A stretch of 40,776 bases of DNA from Alphaproteobacteria bacterium (GTDB lineage Bacteria; Pseudomonadota; Alphaproteobacteria; Ferrovibrionales; Ferrovibrionaceae). This document shows, one piece after another, positions 1-8,585 of the stretch; position 1 is the first letter of the stretch, and the number at the start of each line of letters is the position of its first letter. A model generated the notes under the pieces. The model was not told the origin of the DNA. It made no database searches and saw only the letters and a program-made list of their open reading frames with translations. The stretch covers positions 1-40,776 of the forward strand of contig JAHCJQ010000021.1 in NCBI GenBank assembly GCA_026126215.1, in the 5' to 3' direction. The translations under genes were made by a program, and so were the position numbers.

Positions 1-342
1 TCCATGGGCATCCGCACGCCGATGGTGGACGCACTGACCTTCGGGCTGGGTTCGGGCATCGCCGGGATTGCCGGCGTGGCGCTCAGCCAGATCGACAATG
101 TCAGTCCCAATCTCGGCCAGGGCTACATCATCGACAGCTTCATGGTGGTGGTCTTCGGCGGTGTCGGCAATCTCTGGGGTACGCTCGTCGGCGCGCTTAC
201 GCTTGGCATCGTCAACAAGTTGGTCGAGCCGCATGCCGGCGCGGTCCTGGGGAAGATCATGGTCCTGGTCTTCATCATCCTCTTCATCCAGAAACGCCCG
301 CGCGGGCTCTTCGCGCTGAAGGGAAGGGCGTTCGAGGCATGA
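1..342 (+). CDS. urtB: Urea ABC transporter permease UrtB, 3' part
   Basis: C-terminal 113 codons of an inner-membrane permease of the branched-chain amino acid/urea ABC class; the reading frame is open to the left edge, so the gene starts outside the window. The stretch reading SQIDNVSPNLGQGYIIDSF, then VVVFGGVGNLWGT and the end IQKRPRGLFALKGR, are hallmarks of UrtB rather than generic LivH (family knowledge). Two to three hydrophobic segments remain. The stop overlaps the urtC start by an ATGA, and urtC, urtD and urtE follow, so this is the urea uptake operon, whose binding protein gene urtA would lie upstream. No urease genes are in view. Expression is usually nitrogen-controlled in relatives, but no promoter is visible here. 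Confidence 0.9.
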   Translation, partial: SMGIRTPMVDALTFGLGSGIAGIAGVALSQIDNVSPNLGQGYIIDSFMVVVFGGVGNLWGTLVGALTLGIVNKLVEPHAGAVLGKIMVLVFIILFIQKRPRGLFALKGRAFEA

Positions 343-1469
343 TCGCGCGTTTCTTCCTTGCCGGCCTTGACCGGCGCGTCGCGCTGGCGCTCATCGCCGT
401 GCTGGCTATCGGGACGGTCGTGCCGCTGCTCAACCTGATGCTGCCGGCAAGCCATGGTCTGCATGTGCCGGACTACATGGTGGCGCTGATCGGCAAGTAT
501 CTGACCTTCGCCCTTCTCGCCCTGTCGGTCGATCTCGTCTGGGGTTACTGCGGCATCCTCTCGCTCGGCCATGGCGCCTTCTTCGCGCTCGGTGGCTATG
601 CCATGGGGATGCATCTGATGCGCGAGATCGGGCCGCGCGGGGTTTATGGGCATCCGGTCCTGCCGGACTTCATGGTCTTCCTGAACTGGAAGGAACTGCC
701 CTGGTACTGGCATGGGTTCGATCAGTTCTGGTTCGCCGCGCTCATGGTCGTTCTCGCGCCAGGCCTGCTCGCATTCGCGCTCGGCTGGTTCGCCTTCCGC
801 AGCCGCGTGACCGGTGTCTATCTTTCGATCATCACCCAGGCCATGACCTTCGCGCTGATGCTCGCCTTCTTCCGCAACGATATGGGATTTGGCGGAAACA
901 ACGGGCTCACGGACTTCAAGGACCTGCTCGGCTTCAATCTGCAGGCGGCGACGACGCGGGCCGGCCTTCTCGCCGCCTCGTCGCTGGCGCTGGCGTTCGG
1001 CCTTCTGCTCGCTTCCGCCATCGTCGGCTCGCGCTTGGGCAAGGTACTGGTCGCGCTGCGCGACTCGGAGGGGCGCGCCCGCTTCCTCGGCTATCAGGTG
1101 CAGCGCTACAAACTCTTCGTCTTCACGATCTCCGCCGCCATGGCCGGCATCGCCGGCGCGCTCTACGTGCCACAGGTCGGCATCATCAATCCGGGCGAGT
1201 TCTCTCCGGCCAACTCCATCGAAGCGGTGATCTGGGTCGCGCTTGGCGGCCGCGGGACGCTGGTGGGTCCGCTGATCGGCGCGGGACTGGTGAACTACCT
1301 CAAGACTTATCTGACGGCGGCAATGCCCGATGCGTGGCTGTTCGCACTTGGCGGCCTCTTCATTTTCGTGACGCTCGCACTGCCGCGCGGGATGCTGGGC
1401 CTTCTGGACAGAAAAGCGAGGCGGCCGCGTCCCGCCGTTGCCGACCCCATCCCCAAGGCGGCGGAGTAG
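339..1469 (+). CDS. urtC: Urea ABC transporter permease UrtC
   Basis: Second membrane subunit of the urea importer, 376 residues, the usual size for UrtC (about 360-390). It shows repeated hydrophobic segments, the SVDLVWGYCGILSLGHG motif typical of LivM/UrtC near residue 65, and the cytoplasmic coupling region GSRLGKVLVALRDSEGRARF with the following FLGYQ near residues 230-255, which contacts the ATPases in this family. The UrtC-like insert with MVFLNWKELPWYWHGF lies at about 112-127. The start is fixed by ATGA overlap with urtB. The C-terminus ends in a basic, proline-rich tail (KARRPRPAVADPIPK), which is probably cytoplasmic. Confidence 0.94.
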   Translation: MIARFFLAGLDRRVALALIAVLAIGTVVPLLNLMLPASHGLHVPDYMVALIGKYLTFALLALSVDLVWGYCGILSLGHGAFFALGGYAMGMHLMREIGPRGVYGHPVLPDFMVFLNWKELPWYWHGFDQFWFAALMVVLAPGLLAFALGWFAFRSRVTGVYLSIITQAMTFALMLAFFRNDMGFGGNNGLTDFKDLLGFNLQAATTRAGLLAASSLALAFGLLLASAIVGSRLGKVLVALRDSEGRARFLGYQVQRYKLFVFTISAAMAGIAGALYVPQVGIINPGEFSPANSIEAVIWVALGGRGTLVGPLIGAGLVNYLKTYLTAAMPDAWLFALGGLFIFVTLALPRGMLGLLDRKARRPRPAVADPIPKAAE

Positions 1470-1473
1470 TGCG

Positions 1474-2220
1474 ATGAGCCTCACCGGAGCGCTGCTCTAT
1501 CTCAATGACGTCACCGTCACTTTCGACGGGTTCCGGGCGCTGAACGGCCTTTCCCTGGTGATCGAACCGGGGGAGATGCGGGCGATCATCGGACCGAACG
1601 GGGCCGGCAAGACGACGATGATGGACGTCATCACCGGCAAGACGCGCGCCGATCGCGGCGAAGTCCTGTTCGAGGGTGCCCGGGACCTGACACGCCTGGA
1701 CGAGGCCGAAATCGCCGAACTGGGTATCGGCCGGAAGTTCCAGCGCCCCACGGTCTTCGAGTGCCACAGCGTGTTCGACAATCTCCTTCTGGCGCTCAAG
1801 GGACCACGCCGTGTCTGGCCCACTCTGCTCGCGTCCCTGCGTGGCGCGGAGCGCCAGCGCATCCACGAGATCATGGAGATGGTTCGTCTGCGCGGGCTGG
1901 CCGCCGAGATCGCCGGGAACCTGTCGCATGGCCAGAAACAGTGGCTCGAAATCGGCATGCTTCTGGCGCAGGATCCGAAGCTGATGCTGGTGGACGAGCC
2001 GGTTGCCGGAATGACCGATGCCGAAACGGCGGCGACCGCGGAACTGCTGCGCGAGATCAACCATACGCGCTCGGTGATCGTGGTGGAGCACGACATGGCC
2101 TTCGTCCGCGAACTCGATGTCAAGGTGAGCGTCCTGCACGAAGGCTCGGTGCTGGCCGAGGGATCGCTGGAACATGTCAGCGCCGATCCGCGCGTCATTG
2201 AAGTCTATCTGGGGCGATAG
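1474..2220 (+). CDS. urtD: Urea ABC transporter ATP-binding protein UrtD
   Basis: Cytoplasmic ATPase subunit of the urea importer, 248 residues from the ATG chosen at 1474. The frame is open further upstream, but the segment before this Met is proline/arginine-rich and overlaps urtC; a GGAG lies about 8 bases ahead. Walker A is GPNGAGKTT, the signature loop is the variant LSHGQKQWLEIG typical of UrtD, Walker B is KLMLVDEPVAG, and the switch histidine is in VVEHDM. The FQRPTVFE segment after the Q-loop also matches UrtD. It sits 4 bases after urtC and 11 bases before urtE. UrtD and UrtE are expected to form the heterodimeric motor under UrtB/UrtC. Confidence 0.94.
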   Translation: MSLTGALLYLNDVTVTFDGFRALNGLSLVIEPGEMRAIIGPNGAGKTTMMDVITGKTRADRGEVLFEGARDLTRLDEAEIAELGIGRKFQRPTVFECHSVFDNLLLALKGPRRVWPTLLASLRGAERQRIHEIMEMVRLRGLAAEIAGNLSHGQKQWLEIGMLLAQDPKLMLVDEPVAGMTDAETAATAELLREINHTRSVIVVEHDMAFVRELDVKVSVLHEGSVLAEGSLEHVSADPRVIEVYLGR

Positions 2221-2231
2221 GGTCTCCCGCC

Positions 2232-2927
2232 ATGCTCGAGGTCAGGGACATCGATCTCCATTACGGCGCGGCGCAGGCGCTGCGCGGCGTGAGCCTCCAG
2301 GTCGTCGAGGCGCGCATCACCTGCGTCCTGGGGCGCAACGGCGTGGGCAAGACCAGCCTGCTGCGCGCCATTGCCGGGCAACGCGGAATTTCGGCCGGAC
2401 ACATCCTTTTCGAGGGAATGGACATTTCCCGCCTCAGTCCCCACGAGCGCGCCGGCCTCGGCATTGCCCTGGTCCCGCAGGGAAGAGAGATATTCCCGCT
2501 TCTCAGCGTGCGAGAGAACCTGGAAACGGGGTTCGCCGTCCTGCCGCGCCGCGAGCGCCGCCTGCCCGACGAGGTTTTCGCGCTCTTTCCCGCGCTGAAG
2601 GACATGCTGGGCCGGCGCGGCGGCGATCTCTCCGGAGGGCAGCAGCAGCAGCTTGCCATCGCGCGCGCCCTGGTCATGCGCCCGCGCCTGCTGGTCCTGG
2701 ACGAGCCCACGGAGGGCATCCAGCCATCGATCATCAAGGATATCGGCCGCGCCATTGCCTACCTCCGGGACCAGATGGGCATGGCGATCCTTCTGGTCGA
2801 ACAGTATTTCGACTTCGCCCGAGAACTGGCCGATACCTTTATCGTGATGGATCGCGGTGAAGTGGTGCTCCGTGGCGAGGCCTACGGGATGGACGAGACG
2901 GCGGTGCGCGCCCGCCTGACCGTCTAG
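2232..2927 (+). CDS. urtE: Urea ABC transporter ATP-binding protein UrtE
   Basis: Second ATPase of the urea importer, 231 residues, normal for UrtE/LivF-like proteins. Walker A is GRNGVGKTS, Q-loop region LVPQGREIFPLL, signature LSGGQQQQLAIARAL, Walker B LLVLDEPTEGIQPS, and switch LVEQYF, in which the usual switch His is Gln as is common in UrtE/LivF. The P-S-I-I-K-D-I-G segment after Walker B is typical of UrtE. It is the last gene of the urt operon. Its TAG stop shares a CTAG with the stop of the convergent ATPase gene on the other strand, so the two transcripts overlap at their ends and no intergenic terminator is possible. Confidence 0.93.
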   Translation: MLEVRDIDLHYGAAQALRGVSLQVVEARITCVLGRNGVGKTSLLRAIAGQRGISAGHILFEGMDISRLSPHERAGLGIALVPQGREIFPLLSVRENLETGFAVLPRRERRLPDEVFALFPALKDMLGRRGGDLSGGQQQQLAIARALVMRPRLLVLDEPTEGIQPSIIKDIGRAIAYLRDQMGMAILLVEQYFDFARELADTFIVMDRGEVVLRGEAYGMDETAVRARLTV

Positions 2928-3973
2928 AGCCTTTCGCCATTGCCATCGAAGAGCAGCGCCCGGTCCGGATCGGCATCGAGCGCGATCTGCTCGCCTGGCC
3001 GCGGACCGGGCAGTTCGCGATGCCGGAAAATGACCGACTGGCCATCGCCGATCCGCAGGTGAACAAGGCGCGTCTCGCCAAGCTCCTCCACCAGGGTGAC
3101 TTCGCCCCGCACCACTCCTTCGCCGGAAGCCGGATGCAGGTCCTCCGAGCGCAGGCCGAGGGTCAGGCGCCCGCCCGGCACCTCGCCGCGATGCGCGATT
3201 ACCCCGCCGCCCGGCAGCAAGAGGCCACCTTCGCCTCTCTGAACCTCGAGCAGGTTCATGCGCGGCGAGCCGAGGAATCCGGCGACGAACAGGTTGCGCG
3301 GCTGCCGGTAGAGTTCCGCGGGCGGGCCGATCTGTTCGACCCGGCCATCGTTGAGCAGGACCATGCGGTCGGCGAGCGTCATGGCCTCCACCTGGTCATG
3401 GGTGACGTAAATCATCGTTGCCTGGAGTTCATCATGCATGCGCGCGATCTCCACGCGCGTATCGGCGCGCAGGCCGGCATCCAGGTTGGAAAGCGGCTCG
3501 TCGAAGAGAAAGACCTGCGGCTCGCGCACGATCGCGCGGGCGATGGCGACACGCTGGCGCTGGCCGCCGGAGAGTTCGCGCGGCCGCCGCTCGAGCAGTT
3601 CGGAGATCTGCAGCTTTTCGGCGACGGCGCGCACCCGCGCCTCCATGTCCGCCCGGCTCGCACCGGCAAGGGACAGGCCGAAGGCGATGTTGCGATAGAC
3701 GTTCATGTGCGGATAGAGGGCGTAGGACTGGAAGACCATGGATACCCCTCGACGGGCAGGCGGCACCTGGCTTACCTCGCGCCCGCCGATCCAGATTTCG
3801 CCTGCGGTCGCTTCCTCCAGTCCGGAAATCAGGCGGAGCAGCGTCGACTTGCCGCAGCCGGAGGGGCCGACGAACACGACGAACTCGCCATCCTCGATCC
3901 GCAGATCGACGCCGTGAATGACCTCGGTGCGTCCGAACGACTTGCGTAATCCGACGAGCTTCACTTCAGCCAT
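2924..3973 (-). CDS. Sugar ABC transporter ATPase (MalK/UgpC/GgtA type)
   Basis: Motor ATPase of a carbohydrate importer, 349 residues. Walker A GPSGCGKST is at residues 36-44, signature LSGGQRQRVAIARA from 134, Walker B VFLFDEPLSNLDA around 155-166, and switch YVTHDQVEA. The region after about 235 is the OB-fold regulatory domain of the MalK subfamily (LGLRSEDLHP is the recognisable strand). It is the last gene of a minus-strand run: three bases separate it from the permease gene and its stop overlaps the urtE stop. The operon also encodes glucosylglycerol-phosphate synthesis, so by analogy with the cyanobacterial Ggt system it probably energises uptake of glucosylglycerol and/or trehalose- or sucrose-like osmolytes. 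MalK-type ATPases can serve several importers. Confidence 0.92.
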   Translation of the reverse strand: MAEVKLVGLRKSFGRTEVIHGVDLRIEDGEFVVFVGPSGCGKSTLLRLISGLEEATAGEIWIGGREVSQVPPARRGVSMVFQSYALYPHMNVYRNIAFGLSLAGASRADMEARVRAVAEKLQISELLERRPRELSGGQRQRVAIARAIVREPQVFLFDEPLSNLDAGLRADTRVEIARMHDELQATMIYVTHDQVEAMTLADRMVLLNDGRVEQIGPPAELYRQPRNLFVAGFLGSPRMNLLEVQRGEGGLLLPGGGVIAHRGEVPGGRLTLGLRSEDLHPASGEGVVRGEVTLVEELGETRLVHLRIGDGQSVIFRHRELPGPRPGEQIALDADPDRALLFDGNGERL

Positions 3974-3976
3974 GGG

Positions 3977-4804
3977 TCACCCCTTCACGGCGCCGGCCGT
4001 AAGCCCGGCCACCAGCCGTCGCTGGAAGACCAGCACAAGCACGATCAAGGGCAGGGTGACGGTGACCGACGCGGCCATGATGCCGCCCCAGGGCAGCTCG
4101 AACTCGCTCCCGCCGGTGATCAGCGCGATGGCAACCGGCACGGTGCGCTGTTCGTTCGAGAGAATGAAGGTGAGCGCAAAAAGGAACTCGTTCCAGGCGA
4201 CGATGAAGGCCAGCAATCCGGTTGTTACCATGGCCGGCCAGAGCAGGGGCAGGAAGATGCGGACGACGAGGGTCCACGGGCCGGCGCCATCCATGATCGC
4301 CGCTTCCTCGATCTCGTGCGGCAACTCGCGCATGAACGAGGTCAGGACCCAGACGGTAAAGGGCAGCGTGAAGATCATGTATGAGAACACCAGCGACAGC
4401 AGGCTGTTGTACAGGCCAAAGGCGCGCACCAGCTCGAACATGCCGGAGAGCACGGCCACTTGCGGGAACATGGAGACAGCGAGGACGGCGAAGAGAAGCG
4501 CGTTCCGGCCCCGGAAACGGATGCGGCCGAGGGAGAAGGCGGCGGTGAGACCGAGCAGCAGCGAGAGCGCGACGACGGCAAAGGCGACAAGAACGGAATT
4601 CAGCATGTTCAGGGCGAAGGGCTGCTCGCTGAAGATCCGCGCATAGTTGGAAAAATCGATCTGACTCGGCCAGTAGTCGACTGAAAAGATCGCGCTGCCG
4701 CCCTTCATGCTGGTGATGACCGCGTAATAGAAGGGGAACAGCAGATAGGCGAGCAGGGCCGCCACAAGCAGCCGGAAGGCCACGGCCCTGGCCAGCGCCA
4801 TCAT
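3977..4804 (-). CDS. Sugar ABC transporter permease, MalG-like
   Basis: Inner-membrane permease, 275 residues, of the MalG/UgpE/GgtD class. It has a hydrophobic N-terminal segment, the periplasmic loop SDYWPSQIDFSNYARIF-like region (actual text SVDYWPSQIDFSNYARIF), and the cytoplasmic EAA loop IEEAAIMDGAGPWTLVVRIF near residues 175-195, which docks on the ATPase. About six membrane segments are visible. The ATG chosen overlaps the stop of the preceding permease gene (ATGA); a second in-frame ATG follows directly. Its place between the partner permease and the ATPase supports one heterodimeric importer. The substrate is inferred from the ggpS neighbour, not from this sequence. Confidence 0.91.
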   Translation of the reverse strand: MMALARAVAFRLLVAALLAYLLFPFYYAVITSMKGGSAIFSVDYWPSQIDFSNYARIFSEQPFALNMLNSVLVAFAVVALSLLLGLTAAFSLGRIRFRGRNALLFAVLAVSMFPQVAVLSGMFELVRAFGLYNSLLSLVFSYMIFTLPFTVWVLTSFMRELPHEIEEAAIMDGAGPWTLVVRIFLPLLWPAMVTTGLLAFIVAWNEFLFALTFILSNEQRTVPVAIALITGGSEFELPWGGIMAASVTVTLPLIVLVLVFQRRLVAGLTAGAVKG

Positions 4805-5730
4805 TGGCGCCGCCCGAGGACTTCGCCGCGCATCGCCAGCAGGCAGAGGACGCTGAGCAACGCGATCACGACGAAGAGCAGAACCGAAGCGGCCGAACCG
4901 CTACCCGCATCCTGGAAGTCGACCAGAATCTGGCGCGCATGGACCGACAGGGTGAGGGTTGCGTCGGCATTCCCTGTCATCACGTACACGAGGTCGAAAA
5001 CACGCATCGCGTCGAGGAAGCGGAAAATGACCGCGACGATCAGGGCCGGCCGGATCAGGGGCAGGGTCACGAAGAAGAAGACCTTCACTGGATGGATGCC
5101 GTCCACTCTGGCCGCCTCATAGCAGTCCTCCGGCAGCATCTGAAGCGCCGCAAGGACCAGCAACGCGACGAAAGGCGTGGTTTTCCACACATCGACGGCA
5201 ATCACCGACCAGAGGGCGAGATCGGCATTCGCCAGCCAGGCAAGCGGCGCGCCGATGAGGCCGAGGCGAAGCAGGAGATCGTTCACGATGCCGAACTGGT
5301 CGTGCAGCATCCAGGCCCACATCTTCGCCGAGACCACCGTCGGGATCGCCCACGGGACCAGGACGGCGGCACGCATCATTCCGCGAAACCGGAACCTTGC
5401 GTTCAGGATCAGGGCGATGAGGGTCCCCAGGACGACTTCAGCGGCGACCGAGACGAAGGCAAAGGTCAGGGTATTGCGAAGCGCAAGCCACCAGAGCGGA
5501 TCGGCGAGCAGGCCGTACCAGACGCCATCCTCCTTTACCAGATAGTTCTCGAAACCGACGAAGCGGGCGGCCCCGGCATTGCCAAGCGAGGCATCGGTCA
5601 GGCTGAGCAGGAGAGTGCGAGCGAGCGGCCATAAAGCAACGATCGCCAGAACCAACAGCATCGGCGCCAGGAACAGCCACGCGGTACGCACCCGCGCGCG
5701 CGTCAGTGAATCATGTGCCGCTGCCGCCAC
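4801..5730 (-). CDS. Sugar ABC transporter permease, MalF-like
   Basis: Permease of the MalF/UgpA/GgtC class, about 309 residues from the GTG at 5730. That start lies 7 bases after the stop of the binding-protein gene, with AGGTGGAG just before it. The open frame extends another 27 codons upstream inside the previous gene, but those codons look random. Visible are RVRTAWLFLAPMLLVLAI (first membrane helix), the LVPWAIPTVVSAKMWAWM segment conserved in sugar permeases, and the EAA loop DCYEAARVDGIHPVKVFFFV. The end overlaps the MalG-like gene by four bases. GTG at 5691 is an alternative start. The substrate is inferred from the operon. Confidence 0.88.
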   Translation of the reverse strand: MAAAAHDSLTRARVRTAWLFLAPMLLVLAIVALWPLARTLLLSLTDASLGNAGAARFVGFENYLVKEDGVWYGLLADPLWWLALRNTLTFAFVSVAAEVVLGTLIALILNARFRFRGMMRAAVLVPWAIPTVVSAKMWAWMLHDQFGIVNDLLLRLGLIGAPLAWLANADLALWSVIAVDVWKTTPFVALLVLAALQMLPEDCYEAARVDGIHPVKVFFFVTLPLIRPALIVAVIFRFLDAMRVFDLVYVMTGNADATLTLSVHARQILVDFQDAGSGSAASVLLFVVIALLSVLCLLAMRGEVLGRRQ

Positions 5731-5737
5731 TCTCCAC

Positions 5738-7024
5738 CTACCAGCGGCCGCGCCGTCCAATGCGGTTGAGTTCCACGGCGAGCGCGGCGAGCCTTGCGTC
5801 CGCCGCCGCATTGCCGGACAGGATCTCGTGACCGGCGCGCCAGATCGCGCTGGAGACGCGGTTGTAATGCACCCCCGTCACGCTGGATGGGCGGGCAACC
5901 GCGTTCTGGAATGAATCGAAAAGCTGGCCGAAGAACGGGTTCGCCGCCAGCACTTCCGCGTCCTCGTAGAGTGCGGGTATGGTGGGATTGTAGGCGCCGC
6001 GAATAGCGCGGATCTTCTGCTGCGCCGGGCTGGTCAGGAACGTCACCAGGCTGGCCGCCTCCTTCGGATGACGGGAATAGCGCGAGACAGCCAGATGCCA
6101 GCCACCGAGCGTGCCCGAGGTCTTGCCGTTTTCGCCCGTGCCTCGCGGCAAGGCGAGAACGCCGACCTTGCCACGAACCGGGCTGTCGGCGCCCTGCGCC
6201 AGGGCCCAGGCATAAGGCCAGTTGCGCATGAAGACGGCATTGCCGCTCTGGAATACGCCGCGCGCGGCTTCCTCGTCGTAATTGAGCACGCCGCGTGGTG
6301 CAATGTCGCCGATCCAGGACGCGGCGAGCGCCAGAGCCGATCTCGCCGCCGCATTGTCGATGGTGACCTTGCCGTCATCGGCCACAAAGCTGCCTCCGCC
6401 ATGTGAATCGACCCACTCAAGGATGTTGCAGGTGAGCCCCTCATAGGCTCGGCCCTGGAAAACGAAGCCCCAGAGGTCGCGATGGCCCGCCGCGCGCTCG
6501 GCGCCTTGGACGGCGCGGGCCACCTCGGTCATCTCCTGCCAGGTGGCTGGCGCTGCGAGACCATGTTTCTCGAGCAGGTCGCGACGGTAGTAGAGCACGC
6601 CGGCATCGGTCCACCAGGGCAGTGCGAGAAGCTTGCCGCCGATGCGGTCGTTCTCGATCAGGTTCGGGAAGTGCTGCTCCGCCGCGCCGCCCACATGTGG
6701 CGCGAGATCAACAAGGTGTGGCGCGAGTATTCCGGGCCAGATCACGTCGATCTGCAGCACATCGATATCCGATGCGCCCGCGGCCAGAACCTGCTGGTAG
6801 AGCGCCAGGCGCTCGGTCGAGGAATTGGGCGTGGAGACGATACGGACCCGGTGTCCGCTCGCCTGTTCCCAGGCGCGGACCGCGTCGCTGCAGAGCTGCA
6901 ACTCGACGCCGACCGCGCCGCAGGAAATGGCGATCTCCACCTGTTCGGAGGCCGCCGGCCGCACCATTGCCAGCGCGGAAAACAAAACCAGGATTGCGCC
7001 GATGACGCGCGGCATCCATTTCAT
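5738..7024 (-). CDS. Sugar-type ABC transporter substrate-binding protein
   Basis: Exported binding protein of the extracellular solute-binding family 1 (MalE/ThuE/GgtB-like), 428 residues. The ATG at 7024 follows a strong GGAGGAA site and begins a signal peptide: basic MKWMPR, a hydrophobic core to about residue 20, then AAS|EQ as a plausible cleavage site. The mature part shows DVLQIDVIWPG and the pattern LLALPWWTDAGVLYYRRDLL, characteristic of sugar-binding proteins. NPFFGQLFDSFQNAVARPSS near the C-terminus matches the trehalose/maltose-binding subgroup. It lies 40 bases after ggpS and just before the two permeases. Inference: it captures glucosylglycerol or related alpha-glucosides leaking from the cell or released by neighbours. 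Trehalose or sucrose are alternatives. Confidence 0.9.
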   Translation of the reverse strand: MKWMPRVIGAILVLFSALAMVRPAASEQVEIAISCGAVGVELQLCSDAVRAWEQASGHRVRIVSTPNSSTERLALYQQVLAAGASDIDVLQIDVIWPGILAPHLVDLAPHVGGAAEQHFPNLIENDRIGGKLLALPWWTDAGVLYYRRDLLEKHGLAAPATWQEMTEVARAVQGAERAAGHRDLWGFVFQGRAYEGLTCNILEWVDSHGGGSFVADDGKVTIDNAAARSALALAASWIGDIAPRGVLNYDEEAARGVFQSGNAVFMRNWPYAWALAQGADSPVRGKVGVLALPRGTGENGKTSGTLGGWHLAVSRYSRHPKEAASLVTFLTSPAQQKIRAIRGAYNPTIPALYEDAEVLAANPFFGQLFDSFQNAVARPSSVTGVHYNRVSSAIWRAGHEILSGNAAADARLAALAVELNRIGRRGRW

Positions 7025-7064
7025 CGCCGTTCCTCCCGCATTCGCCCGGCAGATGCGCGGGCGC

Positions 7065-8585
7065 TCACGCCGCCGCGGAGGGCAGCGCCTTGCCGCGACC
7101 GCCACCGATCTCGCCGAAGCGTTCGAAGGTATGTTCCGCCCAGCGTGCGACGTCGTAGTGCCGGACAGTCTCGTACATCGCCGAAATGCGTGCCCTTGCC
7201 TCCTCCTCCGTCATGTCCAGCGCCTGGTCGAGCGCGGCATCCATCGCCCGGGCCGAGTAGGGATTGGTCAGCACCGCTTGCGGCAGTTCCACGGCGCAGC
7301 CGGCGAATTCCGACAGGACCAGGGTGCCGGGCATGCCTTTCTTCGCGGCTACGTACTCCTTTGCCACCAGGTTCAGGCCGTCGCGCAGCGGAACGGTGAC
7401 GCAGATATCGGCCATCCGGTAGTAGGCAATCAGGCGGTCGAAGGGCACCGAGTTGGTGAAGAGAAGGATCGGCGTCCAGCGCAGGGTGGAGAAGCGGCCG
7501 TTGATCCGACCGACCAGTGCCTCGACCTCGCGCTGCATGTCGCGATAGACCCGCATCGAGCTCGCGGCGCGCACTGACGTGACCATAAGCTTAATGCGGC
7601 CATGCAGTTCGCTGCGGCGCTCCAGGAGGCGCTCGAAAGCGAGCAGGGTCTCGCGCATTCCCTTCGTGTAGTCGGTCCTGCCGACGGCGATAAGCAGCCG
7701 CTGATCGCCCAGTTCCTCCATCAGGCTGGCCTGCAGCTTTCGGCTGGGCTCCTGCTCGAGCAGTTCGGCGATGACAGGTGGGTTGGCACCGACGGGAAAG
7801 GCGTCGATGGCGACATCGCGACCATTGTGGCGCAGGCGGGTCGGCGTTACCGGCTCGGAGAGCGCGAGGCCCACCGGCGACATCCCGGCTTCGACCTGGG
7901 TCTGCGCGCTCACCTCGGCGCCGCGAAGGACGCGCGCCACGTCGGCGAAGTTGCGGGCATAGCGCGGAATGTGGAAGCCCACCAGGTCGCAGTCGAGCAG
8001 GCTGTCGGTGATCTCCTCGCGCCATGGCAGGATGTTGAAAACGTCCGGCGCCGGAAAAGGCGTGTGATGGAAGAAGGCGATGCGAAGGTCGGGGCGGAGC
8101 TGGCGCAGGTATTTCGGAACCAGCCACAGATTGTAATCATGCACCCAGACCAGGGCACCTTCCTCCGCCTGCGCCGCGGCCGCCTCGGCGAACAGCGCGT
8201 TGACCTCGCGAAAGGTCTTCCAGTCAACGTCGTCGTACCGGAACAGCCAGGGGAACGAATGCAGGATCGGCCAGAGGGCTTCCTTCGAGGTGACGTGGTA
8301 GAAGCTGCGGACCTGCTCGGGCGTCAGTGGAAGCCGCGAGACGCTGTAGGTGCCATAGCTGTCCTCGATTCTTATCACCCGTTCGAACTTCGCCTGCTGG
8401 CGCGAAGCAACCTGTTTCCAGGCGACCCAGGCTCCGCTGCCCTTGTCGACCCGGCCGAAGAATCCCTTGAGCGTCGGCACGATTCCGTTTGGGCTCTTGT
8501 TCTCGCGGTAATGGACCTTGCCGTCCTCGATCACCTCCTCATAGGGCTGACGATGATAGACGATGATCAGCGATGACTTCTGCAT
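7065..8585 (-). CDS. ggpS: Glucosylglycerol-phosphate synthase GgpS
   Basis: Cytoplasmic GT20 glycosyltransferase, 506 residues, joining glucose from ADP-glucose to glycerol 3-phosphate to give glucosylglycerol-phosphate. It follows GgpS rather than trehalose-phosphate synthase OtsA through the N-terminus LIIVYHRQPYEEV, SPNGIVPTLKGFF at 31-43, AWVAWKQV at 52-59 and FYHVTSKEALWPILHSFPW at 95-113. Shared GT20 sites are WVHDYNLWLVP (147-157), FFHHTPFP (171-178), VGRTDYTKG (301-309, the Arg and Lys that hold the donor phosphates) and LRDGLNLVAKEY (400-411). The ATG at 8585 follows AGGGGGAAG and starts 47 bases inside the preceding phosphatase gene, implying translational coupling. Neighbouring gpsA supplies the acceptor. 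Activity on glucose 6-phosphate (trehalose route) is the main alternative but less likely. Confidence 0.93.
   Translation of the reverse strand: MQKSSLIIVYHRQPYEEVIEDGKVHYRENKSPNGIVPTLKGFFGRVDKGSGAWVAWKQVASRQQAKFERVIRIEDSYGTYSVSRLPLTPEQVRSFYHVTSKEALWPILHSFPWLFRYDDVDWKTFREVNALFAEAAAAQAEEGALVWVHDYNLWLVPKYLRQLRPDLRIAFFHHTPFPAPDVFNILPWREEITDSLLDCDLVGFHIPRYARNFADVARVLRGAEVSAQTQVEAGMSPVGLALSEPVTPTRLRHNGRDVAIDAFPVGANPPVIAELLEQEPSRKLQASLMEELGDQRLLIAVGRTDYTKGMRETLLAFERLLERRSELHGRIKLMVTSVRAASSMRVYRDMQREVEALVGRINGRFSTLRWTPILLFTNSVPFDRLIAYYRMADICVTVPLRDGLNLVAKEYVAAKKGMPGTLVLSEFAGCAVELPQAVLTNPYSARAMDAALDQALDMTEEEARARISAMYETVRHYDVARWAEHTFERFGEIGGGRGKALPSAAA

Noticed and set aside
7065..8585. Trehalose-6-phosphate synthase (OtsA) as the identity of the GT20 enzyme
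   Set aside because: The N-terminus and the segments at 31-59 and 95-113 follow GgpS, and gpsA lies in the same operon; no trehalose-phosphate phosphatase of the OtsB type was recognised.
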